A stretch of 64,000 nt of DNA from JACPLR01 sp041649295. Its GTDB lineage: Archaea; Nanobdellota; Nanobdellia; Pacearchaeales; GW2011-AR1. The number at the start of each line of letters is the position of its first letter. The stretch's first letter is position 1. Shown piece by piece: positions 48,747-56,754 of the stretch. The position numbers and the translations under genes are program-made. The stretch lies in assembly GCA_041649295.1 (NCBI GenBank), contig JBAZNI010000001.1, forward strand, positions 1-64,000, given 5' to 3'. Under the pieces are notes generated by a model. The model did no database searches. It saw nothing but the letters and a program-made list of their open reading frames with translations, and was not told the origin of the DNA.

Positions 48747-49681
48747 TGCAACTCCTGATTTTTGTGGTCTATTTCATCTGCCTTTTCTTTAATAACTTTT
48801 AAGCCTATTGGCGAATTCAGGTTATTTGCCAGATTTGCCAGAATAATAATATCAGAGTATAGTCCGCTATTGCATGTACCAACAACTAATTTTGATTTAT
48901 CTGCATAAATTTCAGAAACATATCCTATTCTTTTTGCAATTCTTTTCATATTGCACTCGTAATTTGCCTTTGAACTAAATATCCTGCCAAATAAAAGACT
49001 TTCTGCAAAATATAGTGTTTCTTCATCTTTAGAGACAAAACCTTCACTGCATTCAGAGTCTTTGCATTCTACATTTATGTTGCAGTTTGCATTTGTGAAA
49101 CAAACTGTTTTGGAATTTTCCAAACAGTCAGAAAGAGAATCTGCAATTGTTACATTGGAATTTTCACTGCTTGAAAGGCTTAAAAGACTATTTTTAACAT
49201 CTTCAGGAGCATTAACAAAGCAATAATTATCTGTGTATGCTATAACAATATCTGCTGCCTTAAAAGGCATTTTAAAGGAACTTATAAAAAAATAGATTTG
49301 TTTGCCCTGAATCATGGATTCTGTAAATAAATACTGGTTTTTTGTTGGCACATCCCCCCCTTTTTCACTCCATCCTTCTTTTGCCAAACTTGTTTTTTCA
49401 GAAAACTGTATTCTTATTTCTCCAAAATTGCCTGCATTATTGCATGAAGTATAAACTCTTGTTTCTTTCGGGAGCATAATTGAAGTCATTGCCAATTCTT
49501 CAGATGTTGTCTGCAATGAATCAAGAGCATTTGCATAATCTCTTGCAGTTTTTGTGTTTATCTCTACTGTATTTGTTTTTATTATATTTGCTGCAATATA
49601 AATTGCAAGTATTAATATAATTGCTCCTGCTATAATTGATAAAATCCATACAAAACTCATTTCAATTGCTTTCTTATTCAT
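48731..49681 (-). CDS. Pilin-like protein 3, large outer domain
   Basis: 316 residues from the ATG at 49681. The start MNKKAIEMSFVWILSIIAGAIILI is a prepilin-like signal and helix (KKA, then IEMSF). The outer domain is about 270 residues with many cysteines (CFTNANCNINVECKDSEC). It overlaps its neighbours. Confidence 0.75.
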   Translation of the reverse strand: MNKKAIEMSFVWILSIIAGAIILILAIYIAANIIKTNTVEINTKTARDYANALDSLQTTSEELAMTSIMLPKETRVYTSCNNAGNFGEIRIQFSEKTSLAKEGWSEKGGDVPTKNQYLFTESMIQGKQIYFFISSFKMPFKAADIVIAYTDNYCFVNAPEDVKNSLLSLSSSENSNVTIADSLSDCLENSKTVCFTNANCNINVECKDSECSEGFVSKDEETLYFAESLLFGRIFSSKANYECNMKRIAKRIGYVSEIYADKSKLVVGTCNSGLYSDIIILANLANNLNSPIGLKVIKEKADEIDHKNQELQCELY

Positions 49682-49682
49682 A

Positions 49683-50177
49683 CTAAACAACCTTTGACAC
49701 GCTTATAAGAGAACTTCCTTCTTTTTTTTCAAGGAAAATCTTTATTTTTTCTTCAGCAACATTAATACAATAAGGATTGGATGTAAATGAATCCATGTCA
49801 ATATATTTAATTTCGACAGAAGGAAGTGCAGAATTTCTTGGATAGAAATAAAAATTATGCACATTGCTCACTCTTTTTAATTCAGATACAATTCCTTTAT
49901 CACTTCCTGTTGTGCTTTTTGAACTATCCCAAAAACAGACTTTTTCCACATTTCCCGGAATAGATTCTTCAAATATATAACTTGCCCCTAAAATACTGCT
50001 TCTGTGCAATTCTAAAACTTTTTCTTCAAAGTCTTCTACAAATTGCGCCTTTGCCGTTTTGTCTTTTAAATCCAAAAACATATTAATTGCATAAAAAGCA
50101 ACAGCCATAAATGCTATGATAAGGATTATAGAAAATATCATTCCAAATGATAAATTTATCTGCCCCCTTTTTTTCAT
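49683..50177 (-). CDS. Pilin-like protein 4
   Basis: 164 residues. MKKRGQINLSFGMIFSIILIIAFMAVAF is a prepilin-like signal (KRG, then QINLS) and helix. It is the first gene of the operon. The outer domain has few motifs. Together with 47696, 48216 and 48731 it forms a pilin or pseudopilin set; no secretion ATPase or prepilin peptidase is seen in this window. Confidence 0.75.
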   Translation of the reverse strand: MKKRGQINLSFGMIFSIILIIAFMAVAFYAINMFLDLKDKTAKAQFVEDFEEKVLELHRSSILGASYIFEESIPGNVEKVCFWDSSKSTTGSDKGIVSELKRVSNVHNFYFYPRNSALPSVEIKYIDMDSFTSNPYCINVAEEKIKIFLEKKEGSSLISVSKVV

Positions 50178-50385
50178 AATAAGATAATCATACCAAGATT
50201 ATTAAATGTTTTGAAAATACCTAAAATAACTTAATAGTTCATTTTAACCTCCTTGTTGATTTAATCAAAAACAACAGAAAATAATTTAATTAAGGGCTTT
50301 GGATAAAATAGTTTCACCTTCATTTGATAGGTAACATGCCCCATGAGAGACTGAACTAAAAAGTACACATTCCTTAAAAATATGC

Positions 50386-51285
50386 CTAAAATATCCCTTT
50401 GCTACTCTTCAAAATTTCAGACAACAATTTGACCAAAGGTTTTAGATCCCCCTTAATTTGTGCAGACTCTAATGCTTCATAATACTTATGTTTTATAGAA
50501 TTTGGGATATTTACCATAGGAAAATTATTCTTATGCAATATAAAATTCATTAATAACCTTCCAGTTCTACCATTTCCATCAACAAATGGATGCACTGTCT
50601 CAAATCCAGCATGGAAATAAGCTGAAACTATTAGCGGATGTAATTTTTCTTTATTTTTAGAGTACCAAAATAAAAGTGATTTTATTTCTTTTGGAACATC
50701 TTCTGGTTTTGGAGGAAGCCAATCTGTACCTCTTATATATACTTGCAAATTTCTAAAACACCCAATTTGTGTTTTTAATTCTTCTTTTAGAGTATCCTTT
50801 ACAACAATTTTATGCAGTTCACAAATAAACTCTTTAGTTATGTCTCCATTATAACTTAATATAAAGTCAAAAGCTTTTTTATGATTTAAAACCTCATTTA
50901 TTTCTCTCATTGGTTTTCTAGGAGTTATGCCTTCAAAGAGTAACTGTGCTGTCTCCTGTAGTGTGAGCGTATTTCCTTCAATTGCAGTAGAATTATAAGT
51001 AAAATCAGAAGTAAAAACTTCATATCTATTTTCAAAACTTTCTTTTGGCTGTTTTTTATATTTTTCCTTTATATTATCTAACTCTTTTATATCTTGTTCT
51101 GTTAATAAGTTATTTAGGTATAATAATGTTTTATCTGCATTTTTTCCTTTTTTTAAAATTTCTTTTTTATTTAAATTAACCCCAAGATAAACTCTTTCCT
51201 TGTTAACTTTTTTCCCCCTTCTTACAGATTTAACTCTATAATAATACTTTTTTCCATTTTTTTCTTTTATCTCCGTATATGGCAT
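50386..51285 (-). CDS. Fic-domain protein
   Basis: 299 residues. The Fic motif HPFVDGNGRTGR is at 232-243, with a class II style inhibitory helix STAIEGN at 99-105. The N-terminal part is basic, with a YLG sequence. Fic enzymes attach AMP or other nucleotides to target proteins, often as toxins. It is one transcript on its own with an inverted repeat around its TATA box (51295-51334). Confidence 0.9.
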   Translation of the reverse strand: MPYTEIKEKNGKKYYYRVKSVRRGKKVNKERVYLGVNLNKKEILKKGKNADKTLLYLNNLLTEQDIKELDNIKEKYKKQPKESFENRYEVFTSDFTYNSTAIEGNTLTLQETAQLLFEGITPRKPMREINEVLNHKKAFDFILSYNGDITKEFICELHKIVVKDTLKEELKTQIGCFRNLQVYIRGTDWLPPKPEDVPKEIKSLLFWYSKNKEKLHPLIVSAYFHAGFETVHPFVDGNGRTGRLLMNFILHKNNFPMVNIPNSIKHKYYEALESAQIKGDLKPLVKLLSEILKSSKGIF

Positions 51286-51294
51286 AATTCTTAT

Positions 51295-51334
51295 ACGTCT
51301 ACATAGTATATAAATTTAACTGTTGTGTGGACGT
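51295..51334 (-). promoter_or_regulatory. Inverted repeat flanking the Fic gene TATA box
   Basis: ACGTCTACA (51295-51303) and TGTGGACGT (51326-51334) are inverted repeats with one mismatch. They flank the TATA-like stretch AAATTTATATACT. This could be an operator for autoregulation. Confidence 0.4.
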
Positions 51335-51362
51335 GATTATGAGAAAGCTTAGTCAAAAGGTT

Positions 51363-51470
51363 CTACTCTTCAACTTTTATTTTTACTGGTTTATCATCGA
51401 TAAAAAGGATGCCCCCGAGCAGTTAGTCCCAAGTATTAACTCCTCTGCTTTTTGTTCAATTATTTCAAGA
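51363..51470 (-). pseudogene. Possible relic coding sequence downstream of the MazF gene
   Basis: On the minus strand one frame reads ILEIIEQKAEELILGTNCSG and a second frame continues GGILFIDDKPVKIKVEE then stop, as if joined by one frameshift. No start with a ribosome-binding site is clear. It could be a degraded third gene of the toxin locus. Weakly supported. Confidence 0.25.
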
Positions 51471-51471
51471 A

Positions 51472-51816
51472 TTATTCTAATCCCAAACTTATTTTTATAG
51501 CGAAATCTACTTTATTCATAGAATAAAAATCTAAAGAACTTATTCTTTTAATAATTCTTGATTTATCAATTGTCCTTATTTGATTAAGCATAATTGTTGA
51601 ATCTTTATTTAAATGAGAATCTTGTTTAGAGATAAAGACATTGGTCGGATACTCTTTTTCAGGAACTTTTGAAGTAATTGCAGCCACAATTGTTACTGGA
51701 GAAAATTTATTAGAAATATCATTCTGAATCACCAAACATGGCCTTATTCCTCCTTGTTCACTTCCTTTAACAGGTTCAAAATCAACGAGTAAAATCTCAC
51801 CTCTTTTTATTTCCAT
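51472..51816 (-). CDS. MazF/PemK-type mRNA-cleaving toxin
   Basis: 114 residues. The core is EIKRGEILLVDFEPVKGSEQGGIRPCLVIQND, the usual MazF/PemK fold start with the Arg in RPCLV, and IMLNQIRTIDKSRI. It overlaps its antitoxin by 20 bp, so they are translated together. A broken copy of the same family lies at 42546-42727. Confidence 0.9.
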   Translation of the reverse strand: MEIKRGEILLVDFEPVKGSEQGGIRPCLVIQNDISNKFSPVTIVAAITSKVPEKEYPTNVFISKQDSHLNKDSTIMLNQIRTIDKSRIIKRISSLDFYSMNKVDFAIKISLGLE

Positions 51817-52093
51817 TTTTAATTTTCTTTATATCTTTAAGATATTTTTCTGGGATTAAATCTTTACATTCCCAATCCTTAAAATCTTCTATTGCTTCAA
51901 ATTCTCTTGTAATCTTCAAGCTTTCTTCGGCCATTACCTTGCAGCCTTCAATAAGTAATTGCTCTTGTTCTCTTTTGCATTTTTCTGCAATTTTCATTAG
52001 GCTTACAATAACCTCTTCGTAAGTTTCTTTATTGGATTTTAATCTATCCAAAGCGCTTTTCACATTTTCATTTAGTTGAATTGTTGTTACCAT
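51797..52093 (-). CDS. Antitoxin partner of the MazF toxin
   Basis: 98 residues. The N-terminal MVTTIQLNENVKSALDRLKSNKETYEEVI looks like a ribbon-helix-helix DNA-binding start (TTIQLNENVKSALDRLK) and the rest is helical, charged and presumably binds the toxin. It is the first gene of the pair, and an inverted repeat lies in its promoter. Confidence 0.85.
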   Translation of the reverse strand: MVTTIQLNENVKSALDRLKSNKETYEEVIVSLMKIAEKCKREQEQLLIEGCKVMAEESLKITREFEAIEDFKDWECKDLIPEKYLKDIKKIKNGNKKR

Positions 52094-52096
52094 GAT

Positions 52097-52115
52097 ACTA
52101 TAGAATAACTATAGT
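52097..52115 (-). promoter_or_regulatory. Toxin-antitoxin operator
   Basis: ACTATAG-AATAA-CTATAGT is a perfect inverted repeat with 7-bp arms between the antitoxin start (52093) and a TATA-like ATATATAAAC (52115-52124). It probably binds the antitoxin. Confidence 0.6.
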
Positions 52116-52210
52116 TTATATATCTTTCTTTTTTCTTTTGCGATTACTTCCCAACTTTTTCCTCACGATATAAGAAAACCTTAATAAACTGAATTCTCTT
52201 AACATGTAAA

Positions 52211-52885
52211 ATGAGAAAAGTTAAACTTATTTGGTATGCTTTAACAATTATTCCAATAATTTTAATAATCTTAGGTTATATTTTTCCTTCTACATTTTTT
52301 TCGAGTCAAGAATCAATAAGAAATTTTGTTAGCCAATTTGGAGTATTTGCTCCTATTGCTTTTATTATTCTTCAAATTTTACAAGTTGTCTTAACTCCAA
52401 TTAGCCATTACACTGTTTCAATTGCAGGAGGGTTTATTTTTGGATTATGGCAAGGTTTTATTTACAATTATATCGGAAGAGTTATTGGAACAGCAATAGC
52501 ATTTTATCTTGGTAGAAAGTTTGGAAGAAAAATAATTAAACATGTTGTTAAACCAGAAACACTCCAAAAATATGATTGTTATTTTAATAAAGGAAAACTA
52601 TTATTATTTCTAGCATACTTCTTGCCTTTATTCCCAGATGACGAAATTTCTTATTTGGCAGGATTTTCTTCTATAAGTCCTTGGATTTTCTTACCACTTA
52701 TGGCAATTGGGCACTTAAGTGGCAGCTTAAGTTTAGCCTATATTGGAAATGGGATACAATCAATTAAAGAACCAATGTTTGTCTTTCTTTCTTTGATAAC
52801 TCTAATTGGGGGAGTTTTATTTGCGCTTTATTATAAAAAAATTATTTCTAATAAACATAGTTCAACTCCCCTTCCAAGCATCTAG
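52211..52885 (+). CDS. DedA/TVP38-type (VTT domain) membrane protein
   Basis: 224 residues with five to six membrane helices. The VTT-domain signature is GRKFGRKIIKHVV then YFLPLFPDDEISYLAGFSSI, with a preceding ISHYTVSIAGGFIFGL. Family members include lipid scramblases and transporters. The specific role here is unknown. Confidence 0.88.
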   Translation: MRKVKLIWYALTIIPIILIILGYIFPSTFFSSQESIRNFVSQFGVFAPIAFIILQILQVVLTPISHYTVSIAGGFIFGLWQGFIYNYIGRVIGTAIAFYLGRKFGRKIIKHVVKPETLQKYDCYFNKGKLLLFLAYFLPLFPDDEISYLAGFSSISPWIFLPLMAIGHLSGSLSLAYIGNGIQSIKEPMFVFLSLITLIGGVLFALYYKKIISNKHSSTPLPSI

Positions 52886-52943
52886 CCAGATAGTCCTACG
52901 CCCCATTCGTAACTTAACCCAAAAACCTCATTAGTTATTCGGT

Positions 52944-53039
52944 TTATGTAGAGAAGTTAATCTTAATGATGAAAGAACCCACGATTTGTATTACACTCTA
53001 TATGACGCATTTTGTAATAAAATTTATGATAAGAAGTGA
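52944..53039 (+). pseudogene. Short gene remnant
   Basis: The plus frame reads LCREVNLNDERTHDLYYTLY then DAFCNKIYDKK and stops. A stop lies just upstream, so it looks like the C-terminal piece of a broken gene. I do not recognise it. Confidence 0.2.
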
Positions 53040-53053
53040 ATACTAATAAAATT

Positions 53054-55303
53054 TTATTCCTCTTCACTCACAGCCCATTGTTCAGGTCTTGCAATAACAG
53101 AACATTCTGTATCTATTGGCATTCTTCCGTTTATATCCATGCATTTTATATAATAATTTTGCTCTAACTGCCATCTTGCTAAATGAATTGTTTTTTCATC
53201 AACAGGGTCGTGAACCATCTGAGTTCCTTCTTCAATATTATAATTGCATTTTGTGCTTTCATCATTGCTGTAAGAACATGTCGCATCTTCATTAGTTATT
53301 ATTTTTAAGTTGCTTCCATCATTCATTATTCTTGCAATTAACGGTTCATCTGTGTCTACATAGACACTGAAAGTTGTATTAGTTGATGCTGAATTTCCCC
53401 CTAAATCTAAACATTTCAGGTAATAAGTATAAGTTCCAGATGATAAATCCTGCCTCTGCTTGTGTTTGTAGCTGTTTGTTTCTGCAAATTTTACATAACT
53501 ATCTTCACTTCCAATGCTATAATAACATTCAGCTTCTCCTTCTTTATAGCCATTTTCTGTTTCTATTCCTATATTTACCTCTACACTTGAAGTTGCTCCT
53601 GTAACTTTTTCTCCATTTTCAGGTGTTACACTATCTTCTTTTATATTCAACGGGTTTGTTCCGATTAATTTAAAAACATATGATGTAGTCATCGGATTTC
53701 TGTCTTCTTTTGCCATCCATGGCTGGTCCTCACATCTGAAATAAAATGTATTTTCTTTTCTGTCTTTAATTCCAGTTAATGCTCCATCACACGCATACAA
53801 TAAATTCTTAGACATTGCAGAAGGGCTTTGAGCGCAAGTCATTGTATTTTCCATATCATTAATACTCTGGTCTGTGAAAGACCATTTGCAGTTTGCAGGT
53901 TCATTAGTGTAAATAGTTATTGGAGTTGCTCCAATTTCGCCATTATAGCTAACCTGATATTGAACAGGGCTTCCATTGTCAATGCTTGTTTCTTCAATAT
54001 ATGGAGGGGTTAAATCAGGCCCATCATCAACGCAAATATCAATTCCATAAGGAGCTTCATTATAGAAACCATTTGCACTTATGCATCTTACATACAAATT
54101 ATAAGATTTTGCATTTTCAATTATCATCCTAGAATCTTCTTCTGTTAATTCTTCTGAGTCATTTGATGTAGCTTTTATGTAAGAATCAATTGCTCTTGGG
54201 CTTGGCATATTCATTTTTTGCGAATGATTGTATGCAAATAAATTTGACTCTCCGAAAAAGTAAGCCATTTCATCATAAGTGTCTGTCAGTGAAAAATCAA
54301 TTTTACATTGTGCTGGTTTGTTAGTTTGTATTCCAAATTCAAGTGGGGTAAATGCAGGTATACATCCATCTTTTTTTCCAGGCATTATAATCTTTGTTCC
54401 CCACGACGGAGGCATTTCTTTTATCTCTGAATATTTTAATCCTTTTGTCAGCACATCTTCCCACGGGCGAATCATCGGGCTTTTAACATCTTTTGGATTT
54501 ATCCACACACATCTTTCTTCAGCTGTCCCGGCATTAACAATATCACATGCCTGCCCTAAACTCTTGCACCTATATTCTGAACATGGTTGAACACCGTCGT
54601 TGCACTTCTCGCAGTCAGCTCCTCCAATAGGAGCTTCCCACGGCAAACAATCAAAATCAACTGTTTTATAAGAAACTTTTTTATATGTCATTATAAATAC
54701 AACAGCTCCGACAGCAATTCCAGTTATCCAGGGGTTTTGTCCGATTAAACCAAGTGCTCCATGCTCAGCAAACATCCCTCCTTCTGCAAACATTCCTGTT
54801 GCTCCTTCAGCTTGTCCTGATGCCTGCAAAGCTGCTAAACTTTTTCCAGTAAATGCAGCAGCTGCCAATCCATTCTGAAGTGCTTTTGTCGTCGGTTCTT
54901 CTAAACCAAGAGCATTCCCAATCCATCCAGATGCAAAGTATGCAACTCCCGCCCACACAACTCCACCAATAACTCCTTTTGCTCCAGGAGCACTAGGGGC
55001 GAGGAATTGTTTTATGAGTCCAGGTTCGTCTGTAGCTACGCCCTCGGCAGTATGAGAAGTTTTTGATGCTTCTTTAAGTTTATTAAACTCTGTAGGAGAA
55101 TGCATTTTACCATCAACATTACTAATCCATTTATCTTCTACAGCATTATATGTAAACGGAACATTTCCTAAAGAATCTGTTGCTCCATTTGTTATATCCG
55201 CTTTCACAAGTTTTATATCCAATCCAATCATAAATGCTATAGCAAAAATAGAGAGAATTATATTTATAATTATTAAAATAGCATTCCTCTTTTTATTCAT
55301 CAA
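53054..55303 (-). CDS. Large surface protein, C-module (749 aa)
   Basis: The N-terminal helix AILIIINIILSIFAIAFMIGLDIKLVKA is a signal-anchor start shared with 55814 and 59706. A Gly/Ala-rich segment and a further membrane helix (WITGIAVGAVVFIMTY) precede a Cys-rich segment (CEKCNDGVQPCSEYRC). Ig-like domains follow with repeated VRCISANGFYNEAPYGIDIC, NEPANCKWSF and CLDLGGNSAS. Its C-terminal part is homologous to the C-terminal half of the 1306-aa protein at 59706. Function is unknown; adhesion or a pilus-tip role is a guess. Confidence 0.8.
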   Translation of the reverse strand: MMNKKRNAILIIINIILSIFAIAFMIGLDIKLVKADITNGATDSLGNVPFTYNAVEDKWISNVDGKMHSPTEFNKLKEASKTSHTAEGVATDEPGLIKQFLAPSAPGAKGVIGGVVWAGVAYFASGWIGNALGLEEPTTKALQNGLAAAAFTGKSLAALQASGQAEGATGMFAEGGMFAEHGALGLIGQNPWITGIAVGAVVFIMTYKKVSYKTVDFDCLPWEAPIGGADCEKCNDGVQPCSEYRCKSLGQACDIVNAGTAEERCVWINPKDVKSPMIRPWEDVLTKGLKYSEIKEMPPSWGTKIIMPGKKDGCIPAFTPLEFGIQTNKPAQCKIDFSLTDTYDEMAYFFGESNLFAYNHSQKMNMPSPRAIDSYIKATSNDSEELTEEDSRMIIENAKSYNLYVRCISANGFYNEAPYGIDICVDDGPDLTPPYIEETSIDNGSPVQYQVSYNGEIGATPITIYTNEPANCKWSFTDQSINDMENTMTCAQSPSAMSKNLLYACDGALTGIKDRKENTFYFRCEDQPWMAKEDRNPMTTSYVFKLIGTNPLNIKEDSVTPENGEKVTGATSSVEVNIGIETENGYKEGEAECYYSIGSEDSYVKFAETNSYKHKQRQDLSSGTYTYYLKCLDLGGNSASTNTTFSVYVDTDEPLIARIMNDGSNLKIITNEDATCSYSNDESTKCNYNIEEGTQMVHDPVDEKTIHLARWQLEQNYYIKCMDINGRMPIDTECSVIARPEQWAVSEEE

Positions 55304-55382
55304 TTTTACAGGAAAAACAGATTTATAAATTTGTTTATATTGAAGATAATTTACTTAAATTTTTTTTACTCTACTTTTTATA

Positions 55383-55817
55383 CTAATTATCACAAATAGA
55401 AGTTATATTTTTTTTAAAATAACCAAAGTCTGAATCGCCAATTTTCATACTAATCAAAGGATCATCTTGTTTAGTTATCTTTCCATAAGCTATAACTTTT
55501 TCTCCAAGACAATTAATAGAGCAAACAACATCCTCTCCCATTGGGATAGAATAAATCTTCCTAACACCATTCTTAATTTCTTGAATTACTTGTCCATTAG
55601 AACTGCTATTTTCCCTTCCTACTTCATTAACATTAACCTCGACATTAGTCCCCTTAGGATCTAATGCTCCAGAGATAGCCGAACCTGCTGTTTGATAAAC
55701 TAAAAATTCTCCGAATGCATTTCCAGCAGGAGTTGTCTGACAGCCAGTTAGTGCAGTTGCTAAACCCGCTAATCCAACTAATCCTCCATTAATTAATTGT
55801 CTTGTTTTTCTTATCAT
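55383..55817 (-). CDS. Lipoprotein, 144 aa (paralogue of 56239-56712)
   Basis: The signal peptide RKTRQLINGGLVGLAGLATALTGC has a lipobox ending LTGC. A soluble domain with CSINCLGEKVIAYGKI follows. Related to the 157-aa lipoprotein upstream by the LVGL-type signal peptide and by VNVNE/KVNIYN-type strands. It overlaps 55814 by 4 bp. Confidence 0.75.
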   Translation of the reverse strand: MIRKTRQLINGGLVGLAGLATALTGCQTTPAGNAFGEFLVYQTAGSAISGALDPKGTNVEVNVNEVGRENSSSNGQVIQEIKNGVRKIYSIPMGEDVVCSINCLGEKVIAYGKITKQDDPLISMKIGDSDFGYFKKNITSICDN

Positions 55818-56230
55818 ATTACTACTCCATAGTTACATGTATTTAAATCTTTTGTTTTCTCATTATAAGCAACACCAGCCCACACAACTCCTTGTGCCAT
55901 TCCCCAACCACCCAAATCCGCATCTTTAGGATTTTTATATAAATATTCATACCAAGATAATTTGTCAGGATTTAAACTTGCAGGAGTGTTAGTTGAAGAG
56001 CCATAGGCAAATTCTGCCTCCTTTTTTGTCATGGCCTCTTCCGTTTTTACAGCATCTACTGTTTGTTGATCTGGTAACCCCTTAGCATAATTAAACCACC
56101 AGTCACCATCAGGAGCACTCACCAACTCACTCTCCAACCCAATCATAAACGCAATTGCAAAAATAGAGATTAAGATATTGACTAATATAACCAAACATTC
56201 ACTCTTTTTTATCACCTCTGTTTTTACCAT
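55814..56230 (-). CDS. Truncated paralogue of the C-module protein (138 aa)
   Basis: Its N-terminal helix (ILISIFAIAFMIGLESELVSA) and GVVWAGVAY match the start of the 749-aa protein at 53054, but the rest is gone. It may be a degraded copy or a small membrane protein in its own right. It overlaps the downstream lipoprotein by 4 bp. Confidence 0.65.
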   Translation of the reverse strand: MVKTEVIKKSECLVILVNILISIFAIAFMIGLESELVSAPDGDWWFNYAKGLPDQQTVDAVKTEEAMTKKEAEFAYGSSTNTPASLNPDKLSWYEYLYKNPKDADLGGWGMAQGVVWAGVAYNEKTKDLNTCNYGVVI

Positions 56231-56238
56231 TTTGTTTT

Positions 56239-56712
56239 TTAACTATCAATTAATTGAGTAATCCAACCCGTTCTAATAGTCGAATATCCTCTGAATTTTG
56301 TGGGTTTGCCATCCTCTAATTCTTGCATTACATATACACTCATTTTATCAGGCCTTCTCCATTTAATTTCTCCCCAATATTCAAATCTTTTACCATCACA
56401 ATTAAAAGCTACATAATCTAATTGTCTAGGTTGACTTGGTTGAGCATATTGCCCTTGATTACCACCATTGTAAATATTAACTTTTGTTCCGCTGTTTTCA
56501 AGTGCTTGTGTACTTCCTGCTGCTTGAAGTCCTGTTCCTATTGTAGAAAGTGCTTGCGCTTGTTTAAATGTTTTAGCTCCAGGCACTAGTAAGTTAACTC
56601 CTGTTCCAAGTAAACTAGTATTAGAGCCAGTAGCACAACCAACTAAACTTCCAAGTCCAACCAATCCAACTAATCCTTTTGCAAAATCTCTTCGTGTTAT
56701 TTTTTGGGCCAT
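56239..56712 (-). CDS. Tat-type lipoprotein, 157 aa
   Basis: The signal TRRDFAKGLVGLVGLGSLVGC has a twin-arginine motif and a lipobox. A soluble domain follows with DYVAFNCDGKRFEYWGEIK. It is unrecognised. Likely anchored to the outer face of the membrane next to the C-module proteins. Confidence 0.78.
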   Translation of the reverse strand: MAQKITRRDFAKGLVGLVGLGSLVGCATGSNTSLLGTGVNLLVPGAKTFKQAQALSTIGTGLQAAGSTQALENSGTKVNIYNGGNQGQYAQPSQPRQLDYVAFNCDGKRFEYWGEIKWRRPDKMSVYVMQELEDGKPTKFRGYSTIRTGWITQLIDS

Positions 56713-56754
56713 TTTGTTATTATTTTATAGTAACATCATTATTTATAAACTTTT

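Noticed and set aside
53383..53604. Antisense small frames in the Cys-rich genes
   Set aside because: They are shadows of the long genes on the minus strand and show Phe/Leu-rich noise.
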